Below are positions 24,589-33,116 of a DNA stretch of 64,000 nt, in pieces (within the stretch, counting starts at the first letter, position 1; every line of letters starts with the position of its first letter). The DNA comes from an uncultured Collinsella sp. Lineage in GTDB: Bacteria > Actinomycetota > Coriobacteriia > Coriobacteriales > Coriobacteriaceae. The notes beneath the pieces were generated by a model. That model was not told the origin of the DNA. It worked only from the letters and a program-made list of their open reading frames with translations, and did not search any database. Where the stretch lies: positions 42,190 to 106,189 of the forward strand of contig CAAENX010000008.1 in the NCBI GenBank assembly GCA_900757495.1. Reading direction: 5' to 3'. The position numbers and the translations under genes are program-made.

Positions 24589-26052
24589 CTACGCCGGAAG
24601 CATGCCAGAAATTGCAGTTACGATCAGGCCAAAGACGACCATGAAGATGAAGAACTTCCAAATGGTCTTCCACCATTGGCCAAACGAAATCTTAGCCACG
24701 CCAAGGCCGGCAACCGTCATGCCCGCCACGGGACTGATGGTGTTGATGGTCTGGTTGGCAAACTGGAGCGCGGTAACGGCCGCCTCGGGATTGAGGCCCA
24801 TGAGCTCGGTCAGGGGGCCCATAACGGGCATGGCGAGTGCCGCCAGGCCAGAACTCGAGGGAACCAGCAAAGAGAGCAGGCCAAGGACGATATACATAAA
24901 CGTGGTGTAGACGGCGGCGGGTGCACCGGCGAGCGCAGTAGCGAGCGCCTGGAGGATGGTGTCGATGATCATGCCGCCCTCGGCGATGACCAGAATACCG
25001 CGAGCGATACCGATAACGATGGCGGCGTACGCAAAGTCGGCGAGACCTTTAACGAACTCCTCAGCAATCGTCTGCTGGTCAAGACCGCCCAGGATACCGG
25101 CAAGCAAGCCCATGCCAAGGAACACGGCGGAAATCTCATTCATGTACCAACCCTGGGTAACAAGACCCCAGACGATAATGCCCATACCGCAAGCAAAATC
25201 GATAAGCACGAGCTTCTGACGGGTAGTGAACTCTTCCTCGATGGAGGCATCGGTCACGGAAAACTCGATACGCTTGAGCTTATCGTCCTCGTACGTAATG
25301 GACGACTCGGGGTTTTTCTTGACGCGCATGGCGTAGCGCATGGCCCATGCGATACCGACGGCAGTGAAGATGACCCAAGAAACGGCGCGCAGCCACAGTT
25401 GCGGATTGCCCTCGATGCCAATGATGCCCTGGGCGATCAAAACATTAAACGGATCGATGGTCGAAGCGCAATATCCCAGGTTAGGACCAAGGAAGCAGAT
25501 GATGAATGCCGTCATCGAGTCATAACCGATACCCATCATGATGGGAATGAAGATGGCATAGAACGGCAGGGCTTCCTCAGACATACCAAACGTGGTGCCG
25601 CAAATGGACAGCAACGTCATCGTGATGGGAATGATGAGGATGTCCTTGTTCTTGAGCTTTTTAATCACACGGCTCATGCCGGCATTCAAAGCGTTGGTCT
25701 TGGTGATGATTGCGAACGACCCGCCAATCAATAAGACGAACGCAACGACGTCGGCAGCCTCCTGGATGCCCTTAGTGGGCGCTTGCAGGACCGCGAAGAT
25801 ATCCTGCCCCAAATTGATGGTCTCGCCGGTCTCGGAATCGGTGTAGTTCTTATCGACCTGTTCATAGGTTCCAGCAACGGCGACTTCACGCTCGCCCGCC
25901 GCTGTCGAAATCGTCTTGCGCTGATACTGACCAGAGGGAACGATCCAAGTCAAGACCGCAAAGACAACGATCAGCAAGAACATGATCGTATAGACATGCG
26001 GTAATTTGAACTTAAAACGTCTGTTTGTCTTCTTCGCCTTCGTATCTGACAT
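24589..26052 (-). CDS. YfcC-family permease
   Basis: The 487-residue protein has about 12 transmembrane helices and belongs to the YfcC/C4-dicarboxylate anaerobic carrier superfamily, with PHVYTIMFLLIVVFAVLTWIVPSG at the start and LLVPSSSGLAALAMPV in the repeat region. Relatives carry dicarboxylates, amino acids or short peptides. It replaces the FrlA-type or ABC importers known from other fructoselysine operons, so it is the best candidate importer of the operon's substrate. GGAGG precedes the ATG at 26052. It is first in the operon, behind a GntR-type operator. Confidence 0.85.
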   Translation of the reverse strand: MSDTKAKKTNRRFKFKLPHVYTIMFLLIVVFAVLTWIVPSGQYQRKTISTAAGEREVAVAGTYEQVDKNYTDSETGETINLGQDIFAVLQAPTKGIQEAADVVAFVLLIGGSFAIITKTNALNAGMSRVIKKLKNKDILIIPITMTLLSICGTTFGMSEEALPFYAIFIPIMMGIGYDSMTAFIICFLGPNLGYCASTIDPFNVLIAQGIIGIEGNPQLWLRAVSWVIFTAVGIAWAMRYAMRVKKNPESSITYEDDKLKRIEFSVTDASIEEEFTTRQKLVLIDFACGMGIIVWGLVTQGWYMNEISAVFLGMGLLAGILGGLDQQTIAEEFVKGLADFAYAAIVIGIARGILVIAEGGMIIDTILQALATALAGAPAAVYTTFMYIVLGLLSLLVPSSSGLAALAMPVMGPLTELMGLNPEAAVTALQFANQTINTISPVAGMTVAGLGVAKISFGQWWKTIWKFFIFMVVFGLIVTAISGMLPA

Positions 26053-26094
26053 AGATACCTCCAAAGAACTCGAGACTGCATCGCATCTCGCTTC

Positions 26095-26131
26095 AACGTT
26101 TGCACAAGGCAAACGTTCTATGACGTTCTAT
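26095..26131 (-). promoter_or_regulatory. operator region of the sugar-amine operon
   Basis: A perfect 9-bp inverted repeat AACGTTTGC-N5-GCAAACGTT (26095-26117) lies 43-65 bases before the permease start. It overlaps two direct copies of ACGTTCTAT spaced one helical turn apart (26113-26121 and 26123-26131). The GntR gene next door is the obvious regulator. Confidence 0.65.
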
Positions 26132-26224
26132 AGGTTACCAGCAGCTTTTCTCGTCATCAAGATAATTTCAAACTGATTGCCGCAACGCGGTTGAACGGTT
26201 GCGTTTGCGCCGTGAACGGTATGG

Positions 26225-26257
26225 AAACGCCCGGTGAGATGATCCACCGGGCGCTTT
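26225..26257 (-). terminator. terminator of the gntR gene
   Basis: A 9-bp perfect stem CGCCCGGTG/CACCGGGCG lies 15 bases after the stop, with only three T after it. Confidence 0.65.
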
Positions 26258-26270
26258 CATACGCAATGTC

Positions 26271-27014
26271 CTAGATGTCAAAAACGTAGCGAGACCCAAC
26301 GATCCGCTGACGACCGATGATAAACGGCCGCCGCTGCTCATCGAAAAAGAAGGCTTCCATATAAAACAAGGGTTCGCCAACGGGAACTGCCAACAACCGA
26401 GCGACCTCGGGCGACGCACACGCGATCTCAAGCGTGCATGGGTCGGTAAACGCGGGCGTGCGGCCCGTCCGGTTGCGCACGAACTCAAAAATGGATTGGT
26501 TAGATAGAGGTGCCGTTGATAGATAGGCGTTGTCCTCGTAAACATATATGTTGTTCTCGAGCATGACAGGGACGCCATCGGCAGTACGCACGCGCTCAAC
26601 GCAGATCAAGTCAGTTCCAACGGCAACACCAAAGAACTGTGCCTCGGTGGAATCCGCCGGCAGTATCTTTCTCGAAATGACACGCGCCCCCGGTTCCATT
26701 CCGTTAACGCGGCATGCGTCCGAAAAACTCTGGACGTCATCCTTCTGGCGAATCTTGCGCTTGAGCTTGGGGGCATTGACAAACGTGCCTTTCCCCTGTC
26801 GCTTCGTTAGATAGCCCTGTTGGACGAGCTCCTCAATAGCGCGTCGCACGGTAACGCGGCCAACTTTATAGCTCTCAGCCAATTCGAATTCGTTGGGTAT
26901 CCGCGCACCTGCCTTGTAGGCACCGGAGTTGATTTCGTTTTTGATGATATCGATAACCTGTTGGTACAGCGGTATCGCTGCTTTACCGTCAGTTAGCCCT
27001 TCAGTCGGTGGCAT
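26271..27014 (-). CDS. GntR/HutC-family regulator with UTRA domain
   Basis: The 247-residue product has an N-terminal winged helix (about 15-80; YKVGRVTVRRAIEELVQQGYLTKRQGKGTFV) and a C-terminal UTRA effector domain (about 100-245). FrlR of E. coli has the same architecture, and UTRA domains bind sugar phosphates or amino sugars. It is encoded just upstream of the operon on the same strand but separated by its own terminator, so it probably controls the operon by binding 26095-26131. GGAGAGG precedes the ATG. Confidence 0.88.
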   Translation of the reverse strand: MPPTEGLTDGKAAIPLYQQVIDIIKNEINSGAYKAGARIPNEFELAESYKVGRVTVRRAIEELVQQGYLTKRQGKGTFVNAPKLKRKIRQKDDVQSFSDACRVNGMEPGARVISRKILPADSTEAQFFGVAVGTDLICVERVRTADGVPVMLENNIYVYEDNAYLSTAPLSNQSIFEFVRNRTGRTPAFTDPCTLEIACASPEVARLLAVPVGEPLFYMEAFFFDEQRRPFIIGRQRIVGSRYVFDI

Positions 27015-27041
27015 ATACCCTCTCCAAGCACAATTAAGTCT

Positions 27042-27080
27042 AAAACGGGCTTAAGGGCATTCAACAAGTCCTTAAGCCCG
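27042..27080 (-). terminator. terminator of the HAD gene 27165-27824
   Basis: An 11-bp perfect stem CGGGCTTAAGG/CCTTAAGCCCG is followed by TTTT on the minus strand. It lies 30 bases before gntR, whose promoter must overlap or follow it. Confidence 0.75.
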
Positions 27081-27164
27081 CATTAGCTTAAAGTATGCTA
27101 GGTGTCGCACCAAAATGTCGGCTATTTACTCATCAGACCCGAAAAACGCGCAACTACCGCGCTC

Positions 27165-27824
27165 CTAAGAAAGCGTGAGCAGCTCCGGCAGCTGGTCGAT
27201 GATCTTGTCCGCGGCATCCTGGCTAAAGCCAAAGCGCTCCTCGCGCTTGGCAATGACCGTCAGGCCGGCACGCTTGCCGGCAGTGATGCCAGGCACCGAA
27301 TCCTCAACGCAGCAGCAACGGACCGCAGGCAGCCCCAACAGGTCCAGCGCATGCAGGTAGATGTCGGGCTCGGGCTTGCTCTCCTTAAACTGCTCGCCGC
27401 TCACCACATACTCAAAGGCATCCGACAGCCCGCATGCATTGAGCACTTCCTCGATGCTATCCATGGGAGACGAGCTGGCAAGCGCCACGCGAACGCCGCG
27501 GCGCGGCAGCTCGCGAATCGTATCCACAGCGCCCGGGTTAATCAAAGCCTGGTAGTCACGCGGACGCTTATGCGCCCACTCGTCCCAACGGGCCAATGCT
27601 TCCTCGCCAGTGAAGTGCCCTTTACCGGCGCGCTCAAACCAATCGACCAGCATATGCAGGAAGAACTGATGTGAGGTACCAACCTGCCCGTTCAACTCCT
27701 CTTGGGTCAGATTCAACCCAAGCTCCTTGGCAAACGCGGCAGTCTCGCCCAGGTAGTAATACTCGGTATCGACAATGACGCCGTCCATGTCAAAGATAAC
27801 GGCGTCGAACGGAAATGCGGACAC
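27165..27824 (-). CDS. HAD-family phosphatase, phosphoglucomutase-like
   Basis: The 219-residue HAD subfamily I protein has motif I FDMDGVIVDTE, motif II ALASSS, the lysine in ESKPEPDIY and motif IV VEDSVPGI. It is of the beta-phosphoglucomutase/YqaB type and acts on a small sugar phosphate. The start is GTG at 27824, 6 bases after GGGAGGG; an upstream ATG would lie inside the terminator of the preceding gene and is rejected. Confidence 0.85.
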   Translation of the reverse strand: MSAFPFDAVIFDMDGVIVDTEYYYLGETAAFAKELGLNLTQEELNGQVGTSHQFFLHMLVDWFERAGKGHFTGEEALARWDEWAHKRPRDYQALINPGAVDTIRELPRRGVRVALASSSPMDSIEEVLNACGLSDAFEYVVSGEQFKESKPEPDIYLHALDLLGLPAVRCCCVEDSVPGITAGKRAGLTVIAKREERFGFSQDAADKIIDQLPELLTLS

Positions 27825-27839
27825 GGCACCCTCCCTAGC

Positions 27840-27865
27840 AAAAGGGCGCCCGCAAGCGGACGCCC
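27840..27865 (-). terminator. terminator of the Cof-type HAD gene
   Basis: The stem GGGCGtCCGC/GCGGGCGCCC (one mismatch side) is followed by TTTT on the minus strand, 20 bases after the stop at 27888. Confidence 0.75.
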
Positions 27866-27887
27866 GAACCATGCACTATCGGCGATT

Positions 27888-28730
27888 CTAACCCAGCAGT
27901 TGGTCAAGTGCTACCGCGATACCGTCTTCGTTGTTGTTGGCGGTCACCATCTGGGCCACGGCCTTGACTTCATCGACAGCGTTACCCATGGCGACGCCGG
28001 TACCAGCCCACTCGATCATAGACTTGTCATTCTGGCCGTCGCCAAACGAGACAACCTCGCTGGCATCAATACCCAGCTTGGGCAGGGCACCCTCGAGCGC
28101 GCGGGCCTTGTCGATACCGGGCGCCGTGTACTCAAAGTACCAGTCAGCCGTAAACATGCCCGAAAGCGTCTGGGTAAAGGGCGCATACATCTCCTCGTGA
28201 TGCGCCTGCAGGTAGGTCGGATCGCCCGCCGTCAGCAGCTTGTCCACGGGATAAGCATCAGCGACCTCATGCAGGCTCTCCACCTCGCGAATCTTAAGAT
28301 CGCACGCGTCGCGCTCATACTTGACGATATTCTTCTGCGAGCCGTCAGGCAGCGTGATCATGCAATGGTACGAGTCCTCGACGTGCAAATCGCGACCAAG
28401 CGAAATCATAGGGATCACGTCAAAATTACGCAGGTGATCAATCAGGCGATGCAATTCGTCGGCAGGCATAGCCTGATCGAACAGCACCTCGTCGGTCTGG
28501 GCATCGACCACATGCGCGCCATTAAAGGCAACTAGCAGACCGTCATGGTTTTGAAGGTCGAGCTCCTGCGCCAAGGCGTGCAGTCCCCATGCGGGACGGC
28601 CCGAAGCCAAGATGAGCTTAATGCCCGACTCCTGCGCCGCGAGCAGTTTCTCGCGCGTACGCGGGCTGATGACCTTTTGGTCGTTGGTGAGCGTACCGTC
28701 GATATCCATTGCGATGGCTTTGATTGCCAT
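27888..28730 (-). CDS. Cof-type HAD-IIB phosphatase
   Basis: The 280-residue product has motif I AMDIDGTLTND, motif II LASGRP, the type IIB cap (about 90-200) and motif IV SFGDGQNDKSMIEWAG. Cof-type enzymes dephosphorylate sugar phosphates, flavin mononucleotide or pyridoxal phosphate with low specificity. GGGAGG precedes the ATG at 28730. The HAD gene downstream (27165-27824) is separate, with a terminator between. Confidence 0.9.
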   Translation of the reverse strand: MAIKAIAMDIDGTLTNDQKVISPRTREKLLAAQESGIKLILASGRPAWGLHALAQELDLQNHDGLLVAFNGAHVVDAQTDEVLFDQAMPADELHRLIDHLRNFDVIPMISLGRDLHVEDSYHCMITLPDGSQKNIVKYERDACDLKIREVESLHEVADAYPVDKLLTAGDPTYLQAHHEEMYAPFTQTLSGMFTADWYFEYTAPGIDKARALEGALPKLGIDASEVVSFGDGQNDKSMIEWAGTGVAMGNAVDEVKAVAQMVTANNNEDGIAVALDQLLG

Positions 28731-28902
28731 ATATGCCTCCCTGTCATTGAGCAACCTTGTCTGAGCCATCATACAGAACACCCACGGCGGCGCTGTTTGC
28801 AACGGGAAAAATGTCATATTGTCCCAAACATGAACGGCGTGCCTTCGACGATTGCGATGCCCGTCGAGGCGCCTCCCGATACATTCCATTCTATCCAGAT
28901 AG

Positions 28903-28936
28903 CAAAGGGCCCGCATCCCAACGGATACGGGCCCTT
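28903..28936 (-). terminator. terminator of pgi
   Basis: The stem AAGGGCCCGtATCC/GGATgCGGGCCCTT with a 4-base loop ends in TT on the minus strand, 31 bases after the stop. Confidence 0.85.
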
Positions 28937-28967
28937 GTCGGCTATGCGTTAGTTTTCGCAGCGAATC

Positions 28968-30662
28968 CTACTTACGGTGCGCGCGATAGAACTCGATGAG
29001 CGCCTGGGTCGAAGCGTCCTGCTCGGCCTTGGCGGCGTCGTCGTGGAAGGCAGGGGTGATCTGCTTGGCAAGCTGCTTGCCCAGCTCAACGCCCCACTGG
29101 TCGTAGGAGTCGATGCCCCAGACCGTACCCTCGACAAACGTGATGTGCTCGTACAGGGCGATGAGCTCGCCGAGCGCGAACGGGGTCAGCGTGTCGCCAA
29201 AGATCGAGGTCGTCGGACGGTTGCCCTCAAAGCAGCGAGCCGGGACGATCTGCTCGGGCGTGCCCTCGGCGCGCACCTCATCGGCCGTCTTGCCAAAGGC
29301 GAGCGCCTTGGTCTGGGCCAGGAAGTTGCCCAGGAACAGCTCGTGCACGTCCTGACCGCTATCGGTCGCAGGGTTGGCGGTATTGGCGAAGGCGATGAAA
29401 TCGGCCGGAACCACCACGGTGCCCTGGTGCAGCAGCTGGTAGAAGGCATGCTGGCCGTTGGTGCCGGGCTCGCCCCAGAAAATCTCACCGGTGTCGGAGG
29501 TCACGGCGCTGCCGTCCCAGCGGACATGCTTGCCGTTGGACTCCATGGTGAGCTGCTGCAGGTAGGCCGGGAAACGGTGCAGGTACTGGCAGTACGGCAG
29601 CACGGCGTGGCTCTTGGAACCGAAGAAGTTGACATACCAGACGTTGAGCAGGCCCATCAGCGCGACGGCGTTGTTCTCGAGCGGGGTGTTGCAGAAGTAC
29701 TCGTCGATGGCGTGGAAGCCCTCGAGGAACTGCTGGAAGCGCTCGGGGCCGAGCACGACGATCAGCGACAGACCCACGGCGGAATCGACGGAGTAACGGC
29801 CGCCAACCCAGTTCCAGAAACCGAAGGCGTTGGCCGGATCGATACCGAAGGCCTCGACCTTGTCGAGTGCAGTGGAGACGGCAACGAAGTGCTTGGCCAC
29901 GGCCTCGGCGTTCCGCTCATCGGAGCCGTCGATGGCGCCCTGGGCCTTGAGTTGCTCGAGCATCCAGGTCTTGACCTCGCGGGCGTTGGTGAGGGTCTCG
30001 AGCGTGGTGAAGGTCTTGGAGACGATAATCACGAGCGTGGTCTCGGGATCCAGGCCCTTGAGCTTCTCGGCCTGGTCGTTGGGGTCGATGTTGGAGATGT
30101 AGCGGCAGTCGATACCGGCGTCGGCATAGGGGCGCAGAGCCTCGTAAGCCATGACCGGGCCCAGATCGGAGCCGCCGATGCCGATGGACACCAGGTGCTC
30201 GATCTTCTTGCCGGTAACGCCCTTCCACTCACCGGAGCGCACGCGCTCGGCGAAAGCATACATGCGATCGAGGACCTCGTGCACGTCGGCGACGACATCC
30301 TGGCCGTCGACGATAAGCTGGCCTTTCTCGCTTGCCGGACGGCGCAGCGCGGTGTGCAGGACGGCGCGGTCCTCGGTGGTGTTGATGTGCTCGCCGGAGA
30401 ACATGGCGTCGCGGCGCTCCTCGAGCTTCACCTCGCGGGCAAGATCGCACAGCAGCTTGACGGTCTCATCGGTCACCAGGTTCTTGGACAGATCGAAGTG
30501 AAGGTCGCCGGCGTCAAAGCTCAGCTTGTTCACGCGGTCGGCGTCAGCGGCGAACCAGGCCTTGAGGTCGATGCCCTCGGCCTCGAGCTTCTCCTGATGA
30601 GCCTCGAGCGCCTTCCAAGCGGCGGTCGACGTAGCGTCGATAGGTGCGGCAACAGTTGCCAT
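28968..30662 (-). CDS. pgi: glucose-6-phosphate isomerase
   Basis: The 564-residue product has the Pgi signatures SIGIGGSDLGPVMAYEAL, the active-site region GEPGTNGQHAFYQLLHQGT with catalytic His, and FEGNRPTTSI. It interconverts glucose 6-phosphate and fructose 6-phosphate in glycolysis, and so would accept glucose 6-phosphate made by the FrlB-like enzyme. GAGGAGG lies 5 bases before the ATG at 30662. It is a single gene. Confidence 0.95.
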   Translation of the reverse strand: MATVAAPIDATSTAAWKALEAHQEKLEAEGIDLKAWFAADADRVNKLSFDAGDLHFDLSKNLVTDETVKLLCDLAREVKLEERRDAMFSGEHINTTEDRAVLHTALRRPASEKGQLIVDGQDVVADVHEVLDRMYAFAERVRSGEWKGVTGKKIEHLVSIGIGGSDLGPVMAYEALRPYADAGIDCRYISNIDPNDQAEKLKGLDPETTLVIIVSKTFTTLETLTNAREVKTWMLEQLKAQGAIDGSDERNAEAVAKHFVAVSTALDKVEAFGIDPANAFGFWNWVGGRYSVDSAVGLSLIVVLGPERFQQFLEGFHAIDEYFCNTPLENNAVALMGLLNVWYVNFFGSKSHAVLPYCQYLHRFPAYLQQLTMESNGKHVRWDGSAVTSDTGEIFWGEPGTNGQHAFYQLLHQGTVVVPADFIAFANTANPATDSGQDVHELFLGNFLAQTKALAFGKTADEVRAEGTPEQIVPARCFEGNRPTTSIFGDTLTPFALGELIALYEHITFVEGTVWGIDSYDQWGVELGKQLAKQITPAFHDDAAKAEQDASTQALIEFYRAHRK

Positions 30663-30786
30663 AAAGTCCTCCTCAGCATACGGGCGCAAGCCTCCATGCG
30701 CCCGGATAATCAGATAGTCCTATTCTAGCGCAGGTCAAGACTACAATCAGCGAGCGTTGCCAATCCGCCTCCCAACGGCAACCGAC

Positions 30787-30850
30787 CAAAAAGGGACAGG
30801 TTTATTTTGGCAGGTCAAACGCTTTACCTACAAGAATTAACCTGTCCCTT
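30787..30850. repeat. inverted repeat with CAAAAAGGGACAG arm
   Basis: Perfect 12-bp arms AAGGGACAGGTT (30791-30802) and AACCTGTCCCTT (30839-30850) enclose 36 bases, right after the stop of the gene at 30862-31437. The 13-mer CAAAAAGGGACAG recurs at 31521-31533 on the other side of that gene. Confidence 0.75.
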
Positions 30851-30861
30851 TATGGCAGATA

Positions 30862-31437
30862 TTAGGCCGCGGCGCACACACTGCCGAGCAGCTCGCGCAA
30901 GGGCGAGCCGATACCCTCCAGCAGTTCGGGAGCGATGATGGCGAAAACGGGAACCTCGCCGGCACCCACAACGGCGGGCACTTTTCCCTCGGAGACGATG
31001 CATCCGTAGGGAACAAAGCCGTCCTCGCCGGCATCGAGCACGGCCATGCGACGAGCGAGTTCGCGCGCAAAGCCCGCCGTATCGGCATCGCCGATCGCCA
31101 GGACAAAGTCCACGCCCTCATCGGTCGCCAGGGCTACGGCCTCATCGACCAAATCGTCTCCCCCGTCGCCCCCGACCAAGCCGCAACGAAAGAGCACGCG
31201 TTCGAGCAGGGCGCGATCGAGCGAGCCCAGCGCCGCCGAAACGAGCTCATCACGCGTGTGCTTGTCGCCTCCCAGCACGACCAGTGTCTTGGTGCCGCCA
31301 TAGTGGGCAACCAATCGCCCGCACCAGCGAGCCACGTCCCCATCCGCAACCAAGCGCGTCGGCATACCAAACCCATAGTTAACCATTATCCCCACAACCC
31401 TTCCGTGCTTTATGGTGGCATCAATCGTTAGCCTCAT
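30862..31437 (-). CDS. half-length iron-alcohol-dehydrogenase-like protein
   Basis: The 191-residue product looks like the N-terminal nucleotide-binding half of iron-containing alcohol dehydrogenases: NYGFGMPTRLVADG, TKTLVVLGGDKHT and EGVDFVLAIGDADTAGFA align with the FGTPT.., V..GGGS.. and GVDFILAVGGGSVIDAAKA blocks. The glycine-rich GGGS is replaced by GDAD and the iron-binding C-terminal half is absent, so it is unlikely to be an active dehydrogenase. No clear ribosome site is seen. It lies between copies of the CAAAAAGGGACAG repeat and may be a decaying remnant or a repurposed domain. Confidence 0.5.
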   Translation of the reverse strand: MRLTIDATIKHGRVVGIMVNYGFGMPTRLVADGDVARWCGRLVAHYGGTKTLVVLGGDKHTRDELVSAALGSLDRALLERVLFRCGLVGGDGGDDLVDEAVALATDEGVDFVLAIGDADTAGFARELARRMAVLDAGEDGFVPYGCIVSEGKVPAVVGAGEVPVFAIIAPELLEGIGSPLRELLGSVCAAA

Positions 31438-31564
31438 GCTACGAAGCGAGCTTTTCCGAGCTGTTTCGCGCTCTTTAGGGCTGCGTTAAAAACCCGATGC
31501 AACCGCACGACCATACCTGCCAAAAAGGGACAGATTTTGACGGTGTCCGGTCGAGCAGGTATTA

Positions 31565-31597
31565 TCGAACAGGTATTCGATAAGAACATGTGTTTGA
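31565..31597 (+). promoter_or_regulatory. tandem LexA (SOS) boxes
   Basis: TCGAACAGGTATTCGA (31565-31580) and AAGAACATGTGTTTGA (31582-31597) both fit the actinobacterial/Firmicute SOS consensus TCGAAC-N4-GTTCGA with one and three mismatches. They lie 14-46 bases upstream of the polymerase ATG. Confidence 0.75.
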
Positions 31598-31610
31598 TGG
31601 GAGGGCTCGG

Positions 31611-33116
31611 ATGGCGCACGAGCAGCACACCTACATCTGCATCGACCTCAAGACGTTTTATGCCAGCGTCGAGTGCGTCGATCGTGGGCTCGATCCGCTC
31701 ACCACCAACCTGGTCGTTGCCGACGAATCGCGCGGACGCACGACTATCTGTCTCGCTATCACGCAGGCTATGAAGGACCTAGGGATTCACAACCGCTGTC
31801 GCCTGTTCGAAATACCCGATGGCATCGACTACATTAAGGCCGTACCGCGCATGCAGCACTACATGGAGGTGTCGGCGCGGATCTACGGTATCTACCTGGA
31901 ATACGTCAGTCCGCAAGACATTCACGTCTACTCAATTGACGAGTGCTTTATCGACGTGACGCCATATCTGGACCTCTATCACACCGATGCGGAAGGCTTC
32001 GCCTGCATGTTGCGCGACGAGGTCCTCGCGCGCACCGGCATCACGGCGACGGTCGGCATCGGCCCCAACCTATTCCAGGCCAAGGTAGCACTCGACATCA
32101 CTGCCAAGCATGTGCCCAGTCGCATCGGCACACTCGACGACGAGACCTTTCGCAAGGAGATCTGGCCCCATCGCCCCATCACCGACATCTGGGGCATCGG
32201 CCCCGGCGTGGCGGCCCGTCTCGAGAAATACGGTGTCTACGACCTGATGGGGGTCGCAGCGCTCGACGAGAACCTGCTCTACGACGAACTCGGCGTCAAT
32301 GCCGAATATCTTATCGACCACGCCTTCGGGCGTGAGCCGACAACCATCGCCGATATCCAAGCTTATCGCCCGCAAGCGACCTCGACCACCACAGGGCAGG
32401 TGCTCTCGAAGGGCTATGCCTATGAGCAGGCCTACACCGTCTTGCGCGAGATGGTCGACAACGCCGTGTTGGACCTAGTCGATAAGCACGTGGTCTGCGA
32501 CAGCATCTCGCTCTTTGTGGGTTATGCGAGCGAACGAGCTGACATACGCCGCCTCGACGCCAGCGGTACAGCGCAATATGTGGACGGATGCGGACACCTA
32601 CGCTCGAGCACGTCGAGCATCGAACCCACCGCAACCGCCGGCCCTGAGCTCGCGCCCCGTGCGCCCAAGCCCGTCCAGCGCGATGACGAACGGCGCCGCC
32701 TGGTGCGGGAGGCGCAGGCTATCGATGGCATCTTTGTGGGAGAGCATGGCGGCAAACCGCGCGGTGGCTATGCCGCACTCTTAGCGCACTCCAACGCCTC
32801 GCGCAAGCTGCCCGAGCGCACCAATTCGTTTAAGAAGATCATGGGCTATTTCGATGAGCTCTGGGCGCAGACTGTCGATCCCAAACGACCAGTCAAGCGC
32901 ATCAACCTGGGATTTGGCAACCTCATGCCGGAGGAGTTTGCCACCATCGATCTATTTAGCGATGTCGAGGCCGATGAGCGCGAGCGCGAGCTGGCCCGTG
33001 CCGTGCTGGCTGTAAAAGGCAAATACGGCAAGAACGCGCTGGTTAAGGGATTAAGCTTTACCGCCGGCGCCACCGCGCGCGAACGCAACGATCAGGTAGG
33101 AGGACATCGTGCCTAA
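31611..33116 (+). CDS. Y-family DNA polymerase (UmuC/UvrX type)
   Basis: The 501-residue product has the Y-family palm: first acidic site in YICIDLKTFYASVE, catalytic SIDECFIDV (about 106-114), thumb helix-hairpin-helix WGIGPGVAARLEKYG, and a C-terminal little finger. These error-prone polymerases copy across damaged bases. The extra charged insert about 320-370 is typical of the UvrX-like subgroup paired with YolD. GGGAGGG precedes the ATG at 31611. The next gene overlaps by 8 bases. Two LexA boxes in front imply SOS control. Confidence 0.9.
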   Translation: MAHEQHTYICIDLKTFYASVECVDRGLDPLTTNLVVADESRGRTTICLAITQAMKDLGIHNRCRLFEIPDGIDYIKAVPRMQHYMEVSARIYGIYLEYVSPQDIHVYSIDECFIDVTPYLDLYHTDAEGFACMLRDEVLARTGITATVGIGPNLFQAKVALDITAKHVPSRIGTLDDETFRKEIWPHRPITDIWGIGPGVAARLEKYGVYDLMGVAALDENLLYDELGVNAEYLIDHAFGREPTTIADIQAYRPQATSTTTGQVLSKGYAYEQAYTVLREMVDNAVLDLVDKHVVCDSISLFVGYASERADIRRLDASGTAQYVDGCGHLRSSTSSIEPTATAGPELAPRAPKPVQRDDERRRLVREAQAIDGIFVGEHGGKPRGGYAALLAHSNASRKLPERTNSFKKIMGYFDELWAQTVDPKRPVKRINLGFGNLMPEEFATIDLFSDVEADERERELARAVLAVKGKYGKNALVKGLSFTAGATARERNDQVGGHRA

